In this document: positions 16,091-25,255 of the stretch, piece after piece
How positions within the stretch are numbered: position 1 is the stretch's first letter
Layout: the number at the start of each line of letters is the position of its first letter
Source of the DNA: Kiloniellaceae bacterium
GTDB taxonomy: Bacteria > Pseudomonadota > Alphaproteobacteria > Kiloniellales > J153
Direction of reading: 5' to 3'
Assembly: GCA_021776135.1 (NCBI GenBank)
Contig: JAJFGL010000006.1
Location: forward strand, 1 to 64,000
Length of the DNA: 64,000 bases
Translations under genes and position numbers: made by a program
Notes under the pieces: generated by a model
Seen by the model: the letters and a program-made list of their open reading frames with translations, nothing else
Database searches by the model: none
What the model was told of the DNA's origin: nothing

Positions 16091-17724
16091 GATTCTGTCT
16101 CTCCGGTTATCGTATCCGCGGCTGCCCTCAGGGCATCGATGCGGCTGTGGCGATAGTGTCCCTCGGACAATAGCTTGGTGACGCCGAGGCGTTTGAGCGT
16201 CTTTTCCACCTCACCCCGCGCGCCGGCCAGAAAAACGTGCTTGCGGCGATCCTGAGCCTGGCGAATAGCATCCTCCAGCGCCAGGGAGGCACTGGAATCG
16301 AGGAAGGGCACATCGGTCAGATCCAAGACCAGGGCATCGAATTGATCGGCGGCGGCCAAGCGGCGCGCCATGCCTTTGGCGGCGCCGAAGCTGAAGGGCC
16401 CGGTCAAGTGGTAGAGAACGATACGCCCACCCGCCGCCGCCAACACCGCGGATTCGGCCTCGCTCAGCAACGACTGATCGCCATCGTGGGTGATGGTCTT
16501 GATGTTCGCGAGTTGAAGATCGGACATGCGCTTCACGAACAGCAGGCTCGCCAAGACAATGCCGACCGCGACCGCCGTGATTAGGTCCACGAAAACTGTC
16601 AGAAGGAGCACCACGAACATGAATATTACGCCCGCGCGCGGCGCTTCGCGCAGGCGCCGCAGGTAGCCCCAATCGATAATGTCGATCCCGACCTTGATCA
16701 GAATGCCGGCCAGCACCGCGTGGGGTATACGCTCCGCCAGACCGCCGAGGCCAAGGACCACACCAAGCAAAACCAAGGCATGCAAGGCGCCGGAGATCGG
16801 GGTGCGGCCGCCGGTGCGGACATTGACCACCGTGCGCATGGTCGCCCCCGCCCCAGGAATGGCGCCGAACAAACCGGCGATGGTGTTGCCGATTCCTTGG
16901 CCGATCAATTCCCGGTCGGAATTGTGGACGCTCTGGGTCACGTTGTCGGCGATCAGCGAGGTGAGCAAGCTGTCGATCGAGCCAAGAAGAGCCAGCACCA
17001 AGGCCGCCTGCACCATTTGCGGCACCGCCGCGATCTCGAAGCGCGGCAAGTGCGGCACCGGCAGACCGGTGGGAATCTCCCCCAGAACCGGCGCGCCGGT
17101 AAGCAGGAAGGCGACGATCAGGCTGCCGCCGACCAGGGCGATCAGTGGCCGCGGTAAGAAACGGTCAACCTTCGCGGGCACCAGGTAAACCGTCGCCAGG
17201 GTTAAGAGGCCGGCGATCGCGGCGTCGGCGTTCGGCGCCGCCAGCAGGCCGGGCAAGGCGATGAGCGCCGCGATGGTCCCGCCGGGCGGCGTGGGGTGAC
17301 CGATCAGGGGGCCAAGCTGTATGATAATGATGATGCAGCCGATACCGGTCATGAAGCCCGATACCACGGGAAAGGGCATCAGGCTTATATAACGGCCAAT
17401 CTTCATGACGCCGAAGACGATCTGGAACAGCCCCGCCATCATCACCACCGTGAAGGCCAGGGCCGGATCGTGAGAGAACTGGGTGATAATGCCGGCCATG
17501 ACCACGGTCATGGGGCCGGTCGGGCCGGAGACCTGGGCCGGGGTGCCGCCAAAGACGGCGGCGAAGAAACCGACCAGGACCGCGCCATACAACCCGGCGA
17601 TGGGCCCGGCGCCCGAGGCGACCCCGAAGGCGAGCGCCAGGGGCAGGGCCACGACCGCCGCCGTGATGCCGCCATAGATGTCGCCGCGAAGATTGTCGAA
17701 ACGCAGGCCGTGAACGAGCTGCAT
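16087..17724 (-). CDS. SulP-family anion permease with C-terminal STAS domain
   Basis: A 545-residue protein starting at ATG 17724, with GGAAGG at 9 nt. An upstream in-frame codon at 17751 would overlap hutG. Residues 1-390 form the 10-14 helix transporter with the signature GLYGAVLVGFFAAVFGGTPAQVSGPTGPM split over two helices. The C-terminal STAS domain (about 420-540) contains LVLDLTDVPFLDSSASLALE. Substrates in the family include sulfate, bicarbonate and dicarboxylates. It sits in a hutG-sulP-ABM operon with a 4-nt gap to hutG. Confidence 0.86.
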   Translation of the reverse strand: MQLVHGLRFDNLRGDIYGGITAAVVALPLALAFGVASGAGPIAGLYGAVLVGFFAAVFGGTPAQVSGPTGPMTVVMAGIITQFSHDPALAFTVVMMAGLFQIVFGVMKIGRYISLMPFPVVSGFMTGIGCIIIIIQLGPLIGHPTPPGGTIAALIALPGLLAAPNADAAIAGLLTLATVYLVPAKVDRFLPRPLIALVGGSLIVAFLLTGAPVLGEIPTGLPVPHLPRFEIAAVPQMVQAALVLALLGSIDSLLTSLIADNVTQSVHNSDRELIGQGIGNTIAGLFGAIPGAGATMRTVVNVRTGGRTPISGALHALVLLGVVLGLGGLAERIPHAVLAGILIKVGIDIIDWGYLRRLREAPRAGVIFMFVVLLLTVFVDLITAVAVGIVLASLLFVKRMSDLQLANIKTITHDGDQSLLSEAESAVLAAAGGRIVLYHLTGPFSFGAAKGMARRLAAADQFDALVLDLTDVPFLDSSASLALEDAIRQAQDRRKHVFLAGARGEVEKTLKRLGVTKLLSEGHYRHSRIDALRAAADTITGETES

Positions 17725-17728
17725 CCGT

Positions 17729-18526
17729 CTAAACCTTCCGGGCCCAGTCAAGGGCGGCTTCGATTAAGCCACGCAGGCATGGCCGTATGCCGCCTGCCAG
17801 ATCCTCGCGGAATCCATATGGCGGGTCTTCGTCCATATAGGTGACTTGGCTGAGTTCGAGCTGGACCGCGTGGCGGCCCGCCGCCGGATCGCCGTAGGTG
17901 CGCGTGATCGCGCCGCCCTTGAAGCGGCCATTGCTGGCAACGCTGTATCCGCTGGCGGCCCGCGCCACGGCTTCAAGCCGTGTCAGCAAGGCCGGGTCGG
18001 CGCTGGTTCCGCCCCCGGTGCCTAAATTCAGGTCCGGCAGGCGGCCCTCGAAGAAGCGCGGCACACGGCTGCGGATCGAGTGCGCATCCCACAGCACGGC
18101 GACGCCGTGACGCGCCTGGATCGCGGCAAGCTCAGTTTCCAGGCGATCGTGATAGGGCCGCCAGTAGGTCTCCCGCCGGGCCGCGATCTCGGCCGCGTCC
18201 GGTTCCGCGCCCTCGCGGTAGACCGGCGCCTCGCCGAAGGTCGTCACCGGGCACAGGCCGGTATTGCTGGCGCCGGGATACAACGCTTGGCCGTCCGGCG
18301 GCCGGTTGAGATCGACCACATAGCGCGATTGGGTCGCCGCGATAACCGGCACGCCAAACCCGCCCAGGAAATCGTAAAGCCGCTCCACATGCCAATCCGT
18401 ATCCGGCAGGGCCTTGGCCGCCGCCGTGAAGCGCGCGGCGATATCCTCCGGCACCCCGGTTCCGGCGTGCGGGATAGACACCAGCATCGGCGCGGTACCG
18501 GCGGTGAAGCGGTAGGTTTCGCTCAT
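17729..18526 (-). CDS. hutG: N-formylglutamate deformylase / amidohydrolase
   Basis: A 265-residue zinc-dependent enzyme that releases formate from N-formyl-L-glutamate, the last step of one branch of histidine breakdown. Recognisable segments are MLVSIPHAGTGVPEDIAARF, DTDWHVERLYDF, VVDLNRPPDGQALYPG, WDAHSIRSRVPRFF and NGRFKGGAITRTYGDP, together carrying the His/Glu metal ligands. It heads an operon with the SulP permease rather than the other hut genes. hutU is 4 kb and hutH 31 kb away. Confidence 0.87.
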   Translation of the reverse strand: MSETYRFTAGTAPMLVSIPHAGTGVPEDIAARFTAAAKALPDTDWHVERLYDFLGGFGVPVIAATQSRYVVDLNRPPDGQALYPGASNTGLCPVTTFGEAPVYREGAEPDAAEIAARRETYWRPYHDRLETELAAIQARHGVAVLWDAHSIRSRVPRFFEGRLPDLNLGTGGGTSADPALLTRLEAVARAASGYSVASNGRFKGGAITRTYGDPAAGRHAVQLELSQVTYMDEDPPYGFREDLAGGIRPCLRGLIEAALDWARKV

Positions 18527-18647
18527 GGGCGCCTAGGATGTGGGCTCATCTCCAGCCCGCGGGGGGCATGTTAGAGCATGATAATCCGCGCCCGGCCCGG
18601 CGGCAACGGATCAAACTCTAGCCAAGCTTTCCGGCGCTGATATCGGC

Positions 18648-19673
18648 CTACCGCAAGGGTGGCGCATACATAAGACCGCCGTCGCTCCACAGGGCGTTAA
18701 GACCCCGTTCCAACATGGCGGGCGTGCCCGGACCCAGGTTGCGGGCAAATATTTCACCATAATTTCCCACCTGGCGAATGACTTGGTAGACCCAATCGTC
18801 TTTCAACCCGAGGCTTTCACCGACACCGGGCGCGGCGCCGAACATGGTTTTCATCACCGGATCGGACCCATCCCTGGCGGCATCCACCTTGGTCGAGCTA
18901 ATGCCCGTTTCTTCCGCTTCTATGGTCGCCAAGATCACCCAACGAACGATATTGCGCCATTGCGGATCGTCGCCGCGAACGAAGGGGCCCAGGGGCTCCT
19001 TCGAAATGATGTCATCCAGAATGATAAAATCATCCGGATTTGGGGCCTCTGTCGCCCGGATCGAGGCGAGCGCCCCACGATCGGTGGTGAGCAGATCGCA
19101 ACGGCCCAGGAATAAGGCGGCCTTGGCTTCCGCCATGGAACCGAAGGGAACCTGTTTGTAATCAAAGTTATAGGCTTTGGCGTAGTCGGCGAGATTGGTT
19201 GCTGTGGTGGTAAAGGAAGTCACGCAAATGCGCGTACCCGGCTTCAGATCGCTCAGCTTTTTCGCGCCCAGAGATTTTCGCGCCAGAAATCCTTGACCGT
19301 CGTAGTAGGTGACTTCCGTAAAATCCAGGCCCAGGGAGGTTTCGCGTTTGAACGTCCAGGTCGTGTTGCGGGATAGGATATCGATTTCGTTCTCGTGCAA
19401 GGCAGCGAAGCGAACCTTGGCGCCCAAGGGGATTAGTTCGACGGCATTCTTGTCGCCCAGAACCGCGGCCGCTACGGCCCGGCAAATGTCCACGTCCAGC
19501 CCCGACCACTCGCCTTTCCGGTCGATAGACGAGAATCCAAGTATGCCCGGGTTCACGCCGCATTTCAGGAAGCCACGCTCCTTCACGGCATCGAGAGTAG
19601 AACCGGCGGCGGCGGGCGCCCCGGCATACATGGCGGAACCTGCCACAACCGCGGCGAACAAGGTCTTGAGCAT
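18648..19673 (-). CDS. Periplasmic amino-acid-binding protein (AapJ-like)
   Basis: A 341-residue family 3 solute-binding protein with a signal peptide cleaved near APAAAG (about residue 24). Motifs are GFLKCGVNPGILGFSSID, GEWSGLDVDICRAVAAAVLG, RNTTWTFKRETSLGLDFT and the C-terminal VIRQVGNYGEIFARNLG typical of the general L-amino-acid (Aap/Bzt) binding proteins. No aapQMP permease genes adjoin it, so it is an orphan or serves a distant transporter. Confidence 0.82.
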   Translation of the reverse strand: MLKTLFAAVVAGSAMYAGAPAAAGSTLDAVKERGFLKCGVNPGILGFSSIDRKGEWSGLDVDICRAVAAAVLGDKNAVELIPLGAKVRFAALHENEIDILSRNTTWTFKRETSLGLDFTEVTYYDGQGFLARKSLGAKKLSDLKPGTRICVTSFTTTATNLADYAKAYNFDYKQVPFGSMAEAKAALFLGRCDLLTTDRGALASIRATEAPNPDDFIILDDIISKEPLGPFVRGDDPQWRNIVRWVILATIEAEETGISSTKVDAARDGSDPVMKTMFGAAPGVGESLGLKDDWVYQVIRQVGNYGEIFARNLGPGTPAMLERGLNALWSDGGLMYAPPLR

Positions 19674-20012
19674 GGTTTTTCCTCGCCTTATTTTTTTCTA
19701 TATGACGACATGGCCGGGCCCGCAGTTTTCGTGTGGCCGCCTCATCAACGCAAGTGAGAGGTAAAACGCACTGATCGCATATCCAAATGCATACTTGTTC
19801 TGATTTTTCTACCGCTGATAGATTTTTCATTCCAAGTAAGCAACTTAAGAAAGTAGCGTATATATATTTCGTTATTTAATTGTTAATAATAATTCCCTAG
19901 ATATTTTCATAGAAATATCCACTTAGTCTCAGTTTTTCATTCGCCGCGCCGAATCCAGGCTGGCCTAGATAGGAACTCATCCCAGCGGGCATCGCTGGAC
20001 GTAAGGCACAGA
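19674..20012. other. AT-rich divergent intergenic region
   Basis: About 340 bases between the divergent binding-protein and histidine-kinase genes, clearly AT-richer than its surroundings, with runs such as TTATTTAATTGTTAATAATAA at 19872-19892. It probably holds both promoters. I could not assign a -35/-10 pair with confidence, and I see no gene. Confidence 0.45.
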
Positions 20013-22007
20013 ATGATCCGGGCATCGTTCAGCGTTAGGAATCGCCTTTTTTATGGCTTTGGCGGCGCCGCGGTAATCACCGTGTTGGCCAGCGCCTTGG
20101 GCATTTTTGCTTTTGTTCAAAGCAGGGCGGCGCTGGACCATATCACCCTATCCCGCCTGCCCACGGCGGCCACGGCCTATCAAATCGCTCAACAAACCGA
20201 GGCCATCGCGGCAACGGCGCCTAGCCTCCTGGCCTCGCGCGCGCAGACCCAACGCCAAACCGCCGCGGACAGGATCTCGGATCAGTTGAAATGGCTTGGG
20301 GACTTGGTCGCGCACCTGAAAGGAGGCGGGGTCGAGGGCGTGATAAACATCGAGCGCAAGAAGGATCTACTCTTCGAGACCTTCAAGACGCTCGATGGAT
20401 TGGTTCAGGTGCGCATAGCCATCCAGACCCAGAAGCAAAAGGCGGTCCGCGCGCTTACAGCTTCTTCACGCGCCTTACAAGACGCGATCGATGAAATAGC
20501 CGCCGAACTCACCAAGCATCAAGCCACGGCCACGGCCACGGCCACGCACAACCTTGAATTAACGCACCTCTTGGCATCGGTCAGGGATTTCGGCAAAGCC
20601 GCCCACAACAACCTTCTTGCGGCGGCCAACGCCCCGACATCCTTCAACATGAAGAACTTGAGGAAGGAATTTCAGGAAACCGCCAAAAGGGCGGAAAGTG
20701 AGATCGGCAACTTGCCTCAGAGCCTGGCCGCGCGCGTTGCCAAGTCATTTCAAGAGCTAGAGCGATTCGGGTTCGGCGAGGGAAACCTGTTCGAGCTTCG
20801 TGACAGGGAACTAAAGGCGGCGGCGGCCGCCGAGCGAATGGTGTACGCTTACAACCAGAACGGCAAAACCCTGGTGTTCGCCGCGAATGTTTTAATCCAG
20901 GCGGCACAGGACGATATCGACGCGGCCACGCAAAGGTCGCGCGAGAATCTGCAAATCTATGGATGGATCTTAGCTGCCATTGCCGTCAGTTGTGTTTTCG
21001 GCGCGGTTTTTCTGGCTATCCATATCGGTCGCAATATAGGCGGCAGGCTGGGCGCGCTGCAAAAGAGCATGGCAATTCATGCTTCGGGCGGAATCTCTGA
21101 AATTCCCTCGGGCGGCAACGATGAGATCACACACATGGCCGAGACGTTAAAGGCCTTTATCGCGATCATCAGGCTGCGCGAACAAGAACTGCGCTACGCC
21201 CGCGATGCGTTGCAACAAAAAGTGGAGGAGATTCAACAAAGTAAAACGAAATTACGCGCGGCTAAGGAAGAAGCCGAGCTATCGAACCGGGCCAAGTCCG
21301 AATTCCTGGCCAACATGAGCCATGAACTCCGCACCCCCCTCAACGCCATTATAGGTTTCTCTGAATTAACCCGGACCCAAGCCTTCGGGCCGATCGAAGA
21401 TTCGAGATACATAGACTACGCCAAGGATATCAACGATTCCGGTCACCACCTATTGCAGCTGATAAATGACATCCTCGACTTGTCGAAGATCGAGGCTGGT
21501 AAACTTGAGCTTCACGAGAGCTCCTTTGACTTGGCGAAGGTCATCCACTCCTGCTTGCACATTATCAAGGAGCGGGCGACTCTGGGCGATCTGAGCTTAG
21601 TGCCCCGGATTCCACCCGGCCTTCCCGCGATAAATGCCGACGAACTCAAACTGAAGCAGATTTTGCTCAACCTTCTTTCCAACGCGGTTAAGTTTACCGA
21701 GCCCGGAGGCACGATCGAATTGTCCGTGGAGGCAAGTTCTCAGCATGGCCTGACGCTTCAAGTACGCGATACTGGAATCGGCATAGCCAAGGAGAACTTG
21801 ACGCACATATTAACCCCCTTCACCCAAGCGGAGGCTACGTTTAACCGGACATACGAAGGTACGGGATTGGGGCTTTCCCTAACCAATTCGCTGGTCGAAC
21901 TGCACGGCGGCACACTGAGCATCGATAGCGAGGTCGGCGTGGGAACCACCTTGACGGTCTGGTTCCCAGGCGAACGGGTTGCCACGCTAGACACCTCCGT
22001 GGCCTAG
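20013..22007 (+). CDS. Membrane sensor histidine kinase (orphan)
   Basis: 664 residues. A transmembrane helix lies at about 15-37, followed by a helical periplasmic domain of about 275 residues. A second helix lies at about 316-338, then a HAMP-like and coiled-coil linker (340-425). The HisKA domain has the phosphoacceptor His437 in [19 protein letters not shown]. The ATPase domain shows the N box [21 protein letters not shown] and [20 protein letters not shown]. The sensor domain resembles chemoreceptor-like four-helix bundles, and its ligand is unknown. No response regulator is adjacent. Confidence 0.87.
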   Translation: MIRASFSVRNRLFYGFGGAAVITVLASALGIFAFVQSRAALDHITLSRLPTAATAYQIAQQTEAIAATAPSLLASRAQTQRQTAADRISDQLKWLGDLVAHLKGGGVEGVINIERKKDLLFETFKTLDGLVQVRIAIQTQKQKAVRALTASSRALQDAIDEIAAELTKHQATATATATHNLELTHLLASVRDFGKAAHNNLLAAANAPTSFNMKNLRKEFQETAKRAESEIGNLPQSLAARVAKSFQELERFGFGEGNLFELRDRELKAAAAAERMVYAYNQNGKTLVFAANVLIQAAQDDIDAATQRSRENLQIYGWILAAIAVSCVFGAVFLAIHIGRNIGGRLGALQKSMAIHASGGISEIPSGGNDEITHMAETLKAFIAIIRLREQELRYARDALQQKVEEIQQSKTKLRAAKEEAELSNRAKSEFLANMSHELRTPLNAIIGFSELTRTQAFGPIEDSRYIDYAKDINDSGHHLLQLINDILDLSKIEAGKLELHESSFDLAKVIHSCLHIIKERATLGDLSLVPRIPPGLPAINADELKLKQILLNLLSNAVKFTEPGGTIELSVEASSQHGLTLQVRDTGIGIAKENLTHILTPFTQAEATFNRTYEGTGLGLSLTNSLVELHGGTLSIDSEVGVGTTLTVWFPGERVATLDTSVA

Positions 22008-22138
22008 AGTTCTTTCCCTGGCGACGAACCAGCGAATTCCTTATATAGTTTCGAGACGATCCGATCCGGCCGGGTAAGCTATTCCCGGTGGGTACGGACT
22101 GCGCCTAGCACGCAATGCGACGTTTGGGAGCAAGAGCC

Positions 22139-23848
22139 ATGGCTGGAACCCCGCGCGATCCGCGCCTGGACAATACGCGCGATCCGCGCCAGGACAATAC
22201 GCGCGACATACGCGCCCCGCGCGGTTCCGCGCTGACCGCCAAGTCCTGGCTGACTGAGGCGCCCCTGCGCATGATCATGAACAACCTGGATGCCGAGGTC
22301 GCGGAGAACCCGCACGAGTTGGTGGTCTATGGCGGCATCGGCCGGGCGGCGCGCGACTGGCGCTGCTTCGATGTCATCGTGGAAAGTCTGAAGCACCTCG
22401 AAGACGACGAGACCCTTCTCGTGCAATCGGGCAAACCGGTCGGCGTGTTCAAGACTCACACCGACGCGCCCCGGGTGCTGATCGCCAATTCCAACCTGGT
22501 GCCCCACTGGGCGACCTGGGAACACTTCAACAAGCTCGATAAGGCCGGTCTCATGATGTACGGCCAGATGACCGCCGGTTCCTGGATCTACATCGGCAGT
22601 CAGGGCATCGTCCAAGGTACCTACGAGACCTTTGTCGAGGCCGGGCGCCAGCATTACGGCGGCGATCTAAGCGGCAAGTGGATCCTGACCGGCGGCCTGG
22701 GCGGCATGGGCGGGGCGCAGCCCCTGGCGGCGACCATGGCCGGCGCCTCCATGCTGGCGGTCGAGTGCCGGCCGAGCCGGATCGAGCGGCGCTTGGAAAC
22801 CCGCTACCTGGACCGCAAGGCCGATAACCTGGACCAGGCCCTGGCGATGATCGAGGAGGCCAGAAAATCCGGCACGGCGGTCTCCGTCGGCCTGGTGGCC
22901 AATGCCGCCGATATTTTTCCCGAGTTGGTCAGGCGCGGCGTCAAGCCCGGCATGGTGACCGACCAGACCAGCGCCCACGATCCCCTGCACGGCTACTTGC
23001 CCCTGGGATGGGATTTGAACAAGTGGGAAACCATGCAGAAAAGCAACCCCGAGGCCGTGGTCAAGGAGGCGCGGGATTCCATGGCGGTTCAGGTGCGCGC
23101 CATGCTCGACTTCAAGAACCTGGGCGTGCCAACCTTCGACTACGGCAACAACATCCGTCAGGAAGCCCTGGGCGCCGGGGTCGAGGACGCCTTCGATTTT
23201 CCGGGCTTCGTGCCGGCCTATATACGGCCGCTGTTTTGCCGTGGGGTCGGACCGTTCCGCTGGGTGGCGCTCTCCGGCGATCCGGAGGACATCTACAGGA
23301 CCGACGCCAAGGTCAAGGAACTCATTCCCGATAACCCGCACCTGCATACCTGGCTCGACATGGCGCGTGCGCGCATTCAATTCCAAGGCCTGCCGTCGCG
23401 CATCTGCTGGGTCGGCCTGGGCGAGCGGGCGCGCCTGGGTCTCGCCTTCAACGAGATGGTGGCGCGCGGCGAGGTCTCGGCCCCCATCGTCATCGGGCGC
23501 GACCACCTGGACTCCGGTTCGGTCGCCAGTCCCAACCGGGAAACCGAGGGCATGAAGGACGGCACCGACGCGGTGTCCGACTGGCCGCTATTGAATGCGC
23601 TTCTGAATACCGCCAGCGGCGCGACCTGGGTTTCCCTGCATCACGGCGGCGGTGTGGGCATGGGCTTCTCGCAGCACGCCGGCATGGTCATCGTCGCCGA
23701 CGGCACGCCCGAGGCCGCCCGGCGACTGGAACGGGTCTTGACCAACGATCCCGCCACCGGGGTCATGCGCCACGCCGACGCGGGTTACGGCATCGCCATA
23801 GACTGCGCCCGCGAACAGGGCTTGAACTTGCCCATGATCGGGGGGTGA
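22139..23848 (+). CDS. hutU: Urocanate hydratase
   Basis: A 569-residue NAD+-dependent enzyme converting urocanate to imidazolone propionate. ATG 22139 is chosen over ATG 22115 because GGGAG lies 8 nt before it. Core motifs include [44 protein letters not shown] and [18 protein letters not shown], covering the NAD and active-site regions. The first 25 residues contain an in-frame 24-bp tandem repeat ([20 protein letters not shown]), which is not part of the usual family start. Confidence 0.93.
   Translation: MAGTPRDPRLDNTRDPRQDNTRDIRAPRGSALTAKSWLTEAPLRMIMNNLDAEVAENPHELVVYGGIGRAARDWRCFDVIVESLKHLEDDETLLVQSGKPVGVFKTHTDAPRVLIANSNLVPHWATWEHFNKLDKAGLMMYGQMTAGSWIYIGSQGIVQGTYETFVEAGRQHYGGDLSGKWILTGGLGGMGGAQPLAATMAGASMLAVECRPSRIERRLETRYLDRKADNLDQALAMIEEARKSGTAVSVGLVANAADIFPELVRRGVKPGMVTDQTSAHDPLHGYLPLGWDLNKWETMQKSNPEAVVKEARDSMAVQVRAMLDFKNLGVPTFDYGNNIRQEALGAGVEDAFDFPGFVPAYIRPLFCRGVGPFRWVALSGDPEDIYRTDAKVKELIPDNPHLHTWLDMARARIQFQGLPSRICWVGLGERARLGLAFNEMVARGEVSAPIVIGRDHLDSGSVASPNRETEGMKDGTDAVSDWPLLNALLNTASGATWVSLHHGGGVGMGFSQHAGMVIVADGTPEAARRLERVLTNDPATGVMRHADAGYGIAIDCAREQGLNLPMIGG
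22153..22210 (+). repeat. 24-bp tandem repeat inside the hutU 5' end
   Basis: Units at 22153-22176 and 22177-22200 differ at one base, and a third partial unit begins at 22201. They encode RDPRxDNT octapeptides. Confidence 0.85.
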
Positions 23849-23860
23849 AACGGGAAAGGA

Positions 23861-23880
23861 CCGCGCCTTTTACGGCGCGG
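23861..23880 (+). terminator. Possible terminator after hutU
   Basis: CCGCGCC and GGCGCGG form a 7-bp stem around TTTTAC, 12 nt after the hutU stop. Only a short T run (CTTT) follows, so termination would be weak. Confidence 0.4.
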
Positions 23881-23906
23881 CCCGCTTTAACCCTGGTTTC
23901 TGTGTA

Positions 23907-24374
23907 TTACTGTTTGACCAGCGTGTATTTGAAGGTCTTGCCGGCGGTCACTTCGACCGGATGCTTGATGGTCTTGTCCTTCAATCGCGCGTGGACGACA
24001 TACCAACCGGCGGGCAGGGAGATTTCCGGCGCCGCGCCGGTGACCTCGGCGACCTGATGGCGGCGCCCGTTTTCGTCCTTGCCGTAAGTCATGACACGCC
24101 AACGGATCCGCTCGCGCACGGCCTTGGCGCCGACCTGCGGAATGACACGCAGGCGGATGGCCCCATGGGGCACGCTGGCGGACTGGGACGCCATGTGGCT
24201 CGCGATCTGAACGAGACGAGGATTCCGCGCCGCGGCGGCATTACTCTTGGAAATCGCGGCGACCGAAGAAACAAAATCGAAGCTAGCCGCCTGACCTGCC
24301 TGGGAAGGCGCCGTCAAGGCCAGGAAACCCAAGCCCGCGAAGGCGCTCAGGGAGACTTTCAATATCCGCTTCAT
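23907..24374 (-). CDS. Secreted protein of unknown function
   Basis: A 155-residue protein with a clear signal peptide (MKRILKVSLSAFAGLGFLALTAPSQA, cleavage near residue 26). The C-terminal half (ISLPAGWYVVHARLKDKTIKH...VTAGKTFKYTLV) has the look of a small beta-sandwich of the PEGA/carboxypeptidase-regulatory type. No catalytic motif or cysteine is evident. It stands alone and converges on hutU. No firm family call is made. Confidence 0.6.
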   Translation of the reverse strand: MKRILKVSLSAFAGLGFLALTAPSQAGQAASFDFVSSVAAISKSNAAAARNPRLVQIASHMASQSASVPHGAIRLRVIPQVGAKAVRERIRWRVMTYGKDENGRRHQVAEVTGAAPEISLPAGWYVVHARLKDKTIKHPVEVTAGKTFKYTLVKQ

Positions 24375-24547
24375 CGCACAAGCCCCACTTTTTTTGTTAA
24401 TGACAGTGGTACTATGCCCGAAGGTCTATTTACAAGCGGTGAAACATCCATCGCATTCTAGGTAAAAGGCCCCTTGAATACTCACCTATAACAATAATAG
24501 CGTTCTGAATTATTCGATTTCCGCCGGTCAATTGCGTCTAAATTTAT

Positions 24548-25255
24548 CTAAAGCTGACGCAAGGCGGCGAAACCGACCGGGCCGCCTTCGAATTCCGCCA
24601 TGGCGTCGCTCAGACAGCTCCAGAGGTAGTCCGCCGAGGCGCTATCGGCCAGAACATGAAAGGCCGGAACCTGGTCCCGGTCGTCGCGCACCAGGGTCGC
24701 GGTCATCTTGGCCACGGAGGTTTGCGCGATCTGCCCGCCGGGAAAGGATTGCGGACGCAAATCGACCGCGCAGATCTTGGCGAACATGGCCGGGGCCTGG
24801 GCTCCCGTGACCAGGAACCAGGCATGGGTTTCCTCGCGCGGCAGGGGAAAGCCGCGCGGCGGCCTGGGCGGCAGGCCCGCGCTCTCCCAAGCCTGGTTGA
24901 GCTTGGCGGGCAAACCGCCCTGCCCGGCCATATCCCCAAGGATCATGACCTCGCCCGGGGCCAGGCGCAGGGCCAGGGCGCCATCGGCCTGCCTCACGGC
25001 GCGGTTGCTTTCGCCGGGCACCTCGACGCCCTGGCCGCTCAGCCATTCCACTGTCCCCTGGCCCTTGAAGCCGGTGCGCGGCAAAGGCGACAAATCCGCC
25101 AAGCCCAGGCGCCGCGCGGTTTGCGCTTCCGCCTCGGGCGCGCCGTAGTCCCCGGCCACCGCCGCGCCGTTTATCTCAACGAAACGCGCACCGGCCTTGA
25201 CCAGGGTCCGGTAGTGAAAACCGCGGCGCAGGTAACTCTCCGGCTCGGCGTTCAT
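24548..25255 (-). CDS. soxG: Sarcosine oxidase, gamma subunit
   Basis: A 235-residue GcvT-related subunit of heterotetrameric sarcosine oxidase, last gene of soxBDAG. Its start overlaps the soxA stop by 4 bp. PLPRTGFKGQGTVEWLSGQGVEVP and the C-terminal YLWSCLSDAMAEFEGGPVGF fit the family. Its role is structural, supporting folate-linked handling of formaldehyde by the alpha subunit. Confidence 0.86.
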   Translation of the reverse strand: MNAEPESYLRRGFHYRTLVKAGARFVEINGAAVAGDYGAPEAEAQTARRLGLADLSPLPRTGFKGQGTVEWLSGQGVEVPGESNRAVRQADGALALRLAPGEVMILGDMAGQGGLPAKLNQAWESAGLPPRPPRGFPLPREETHAWFLVTGAQAPAMFAKICAVDLRPQSFPGGQIAQTSVAKMTATLVRDDRDQVPAFHVLADSASADYLWSCLSDAMAEFEGGPVGFAALRQL

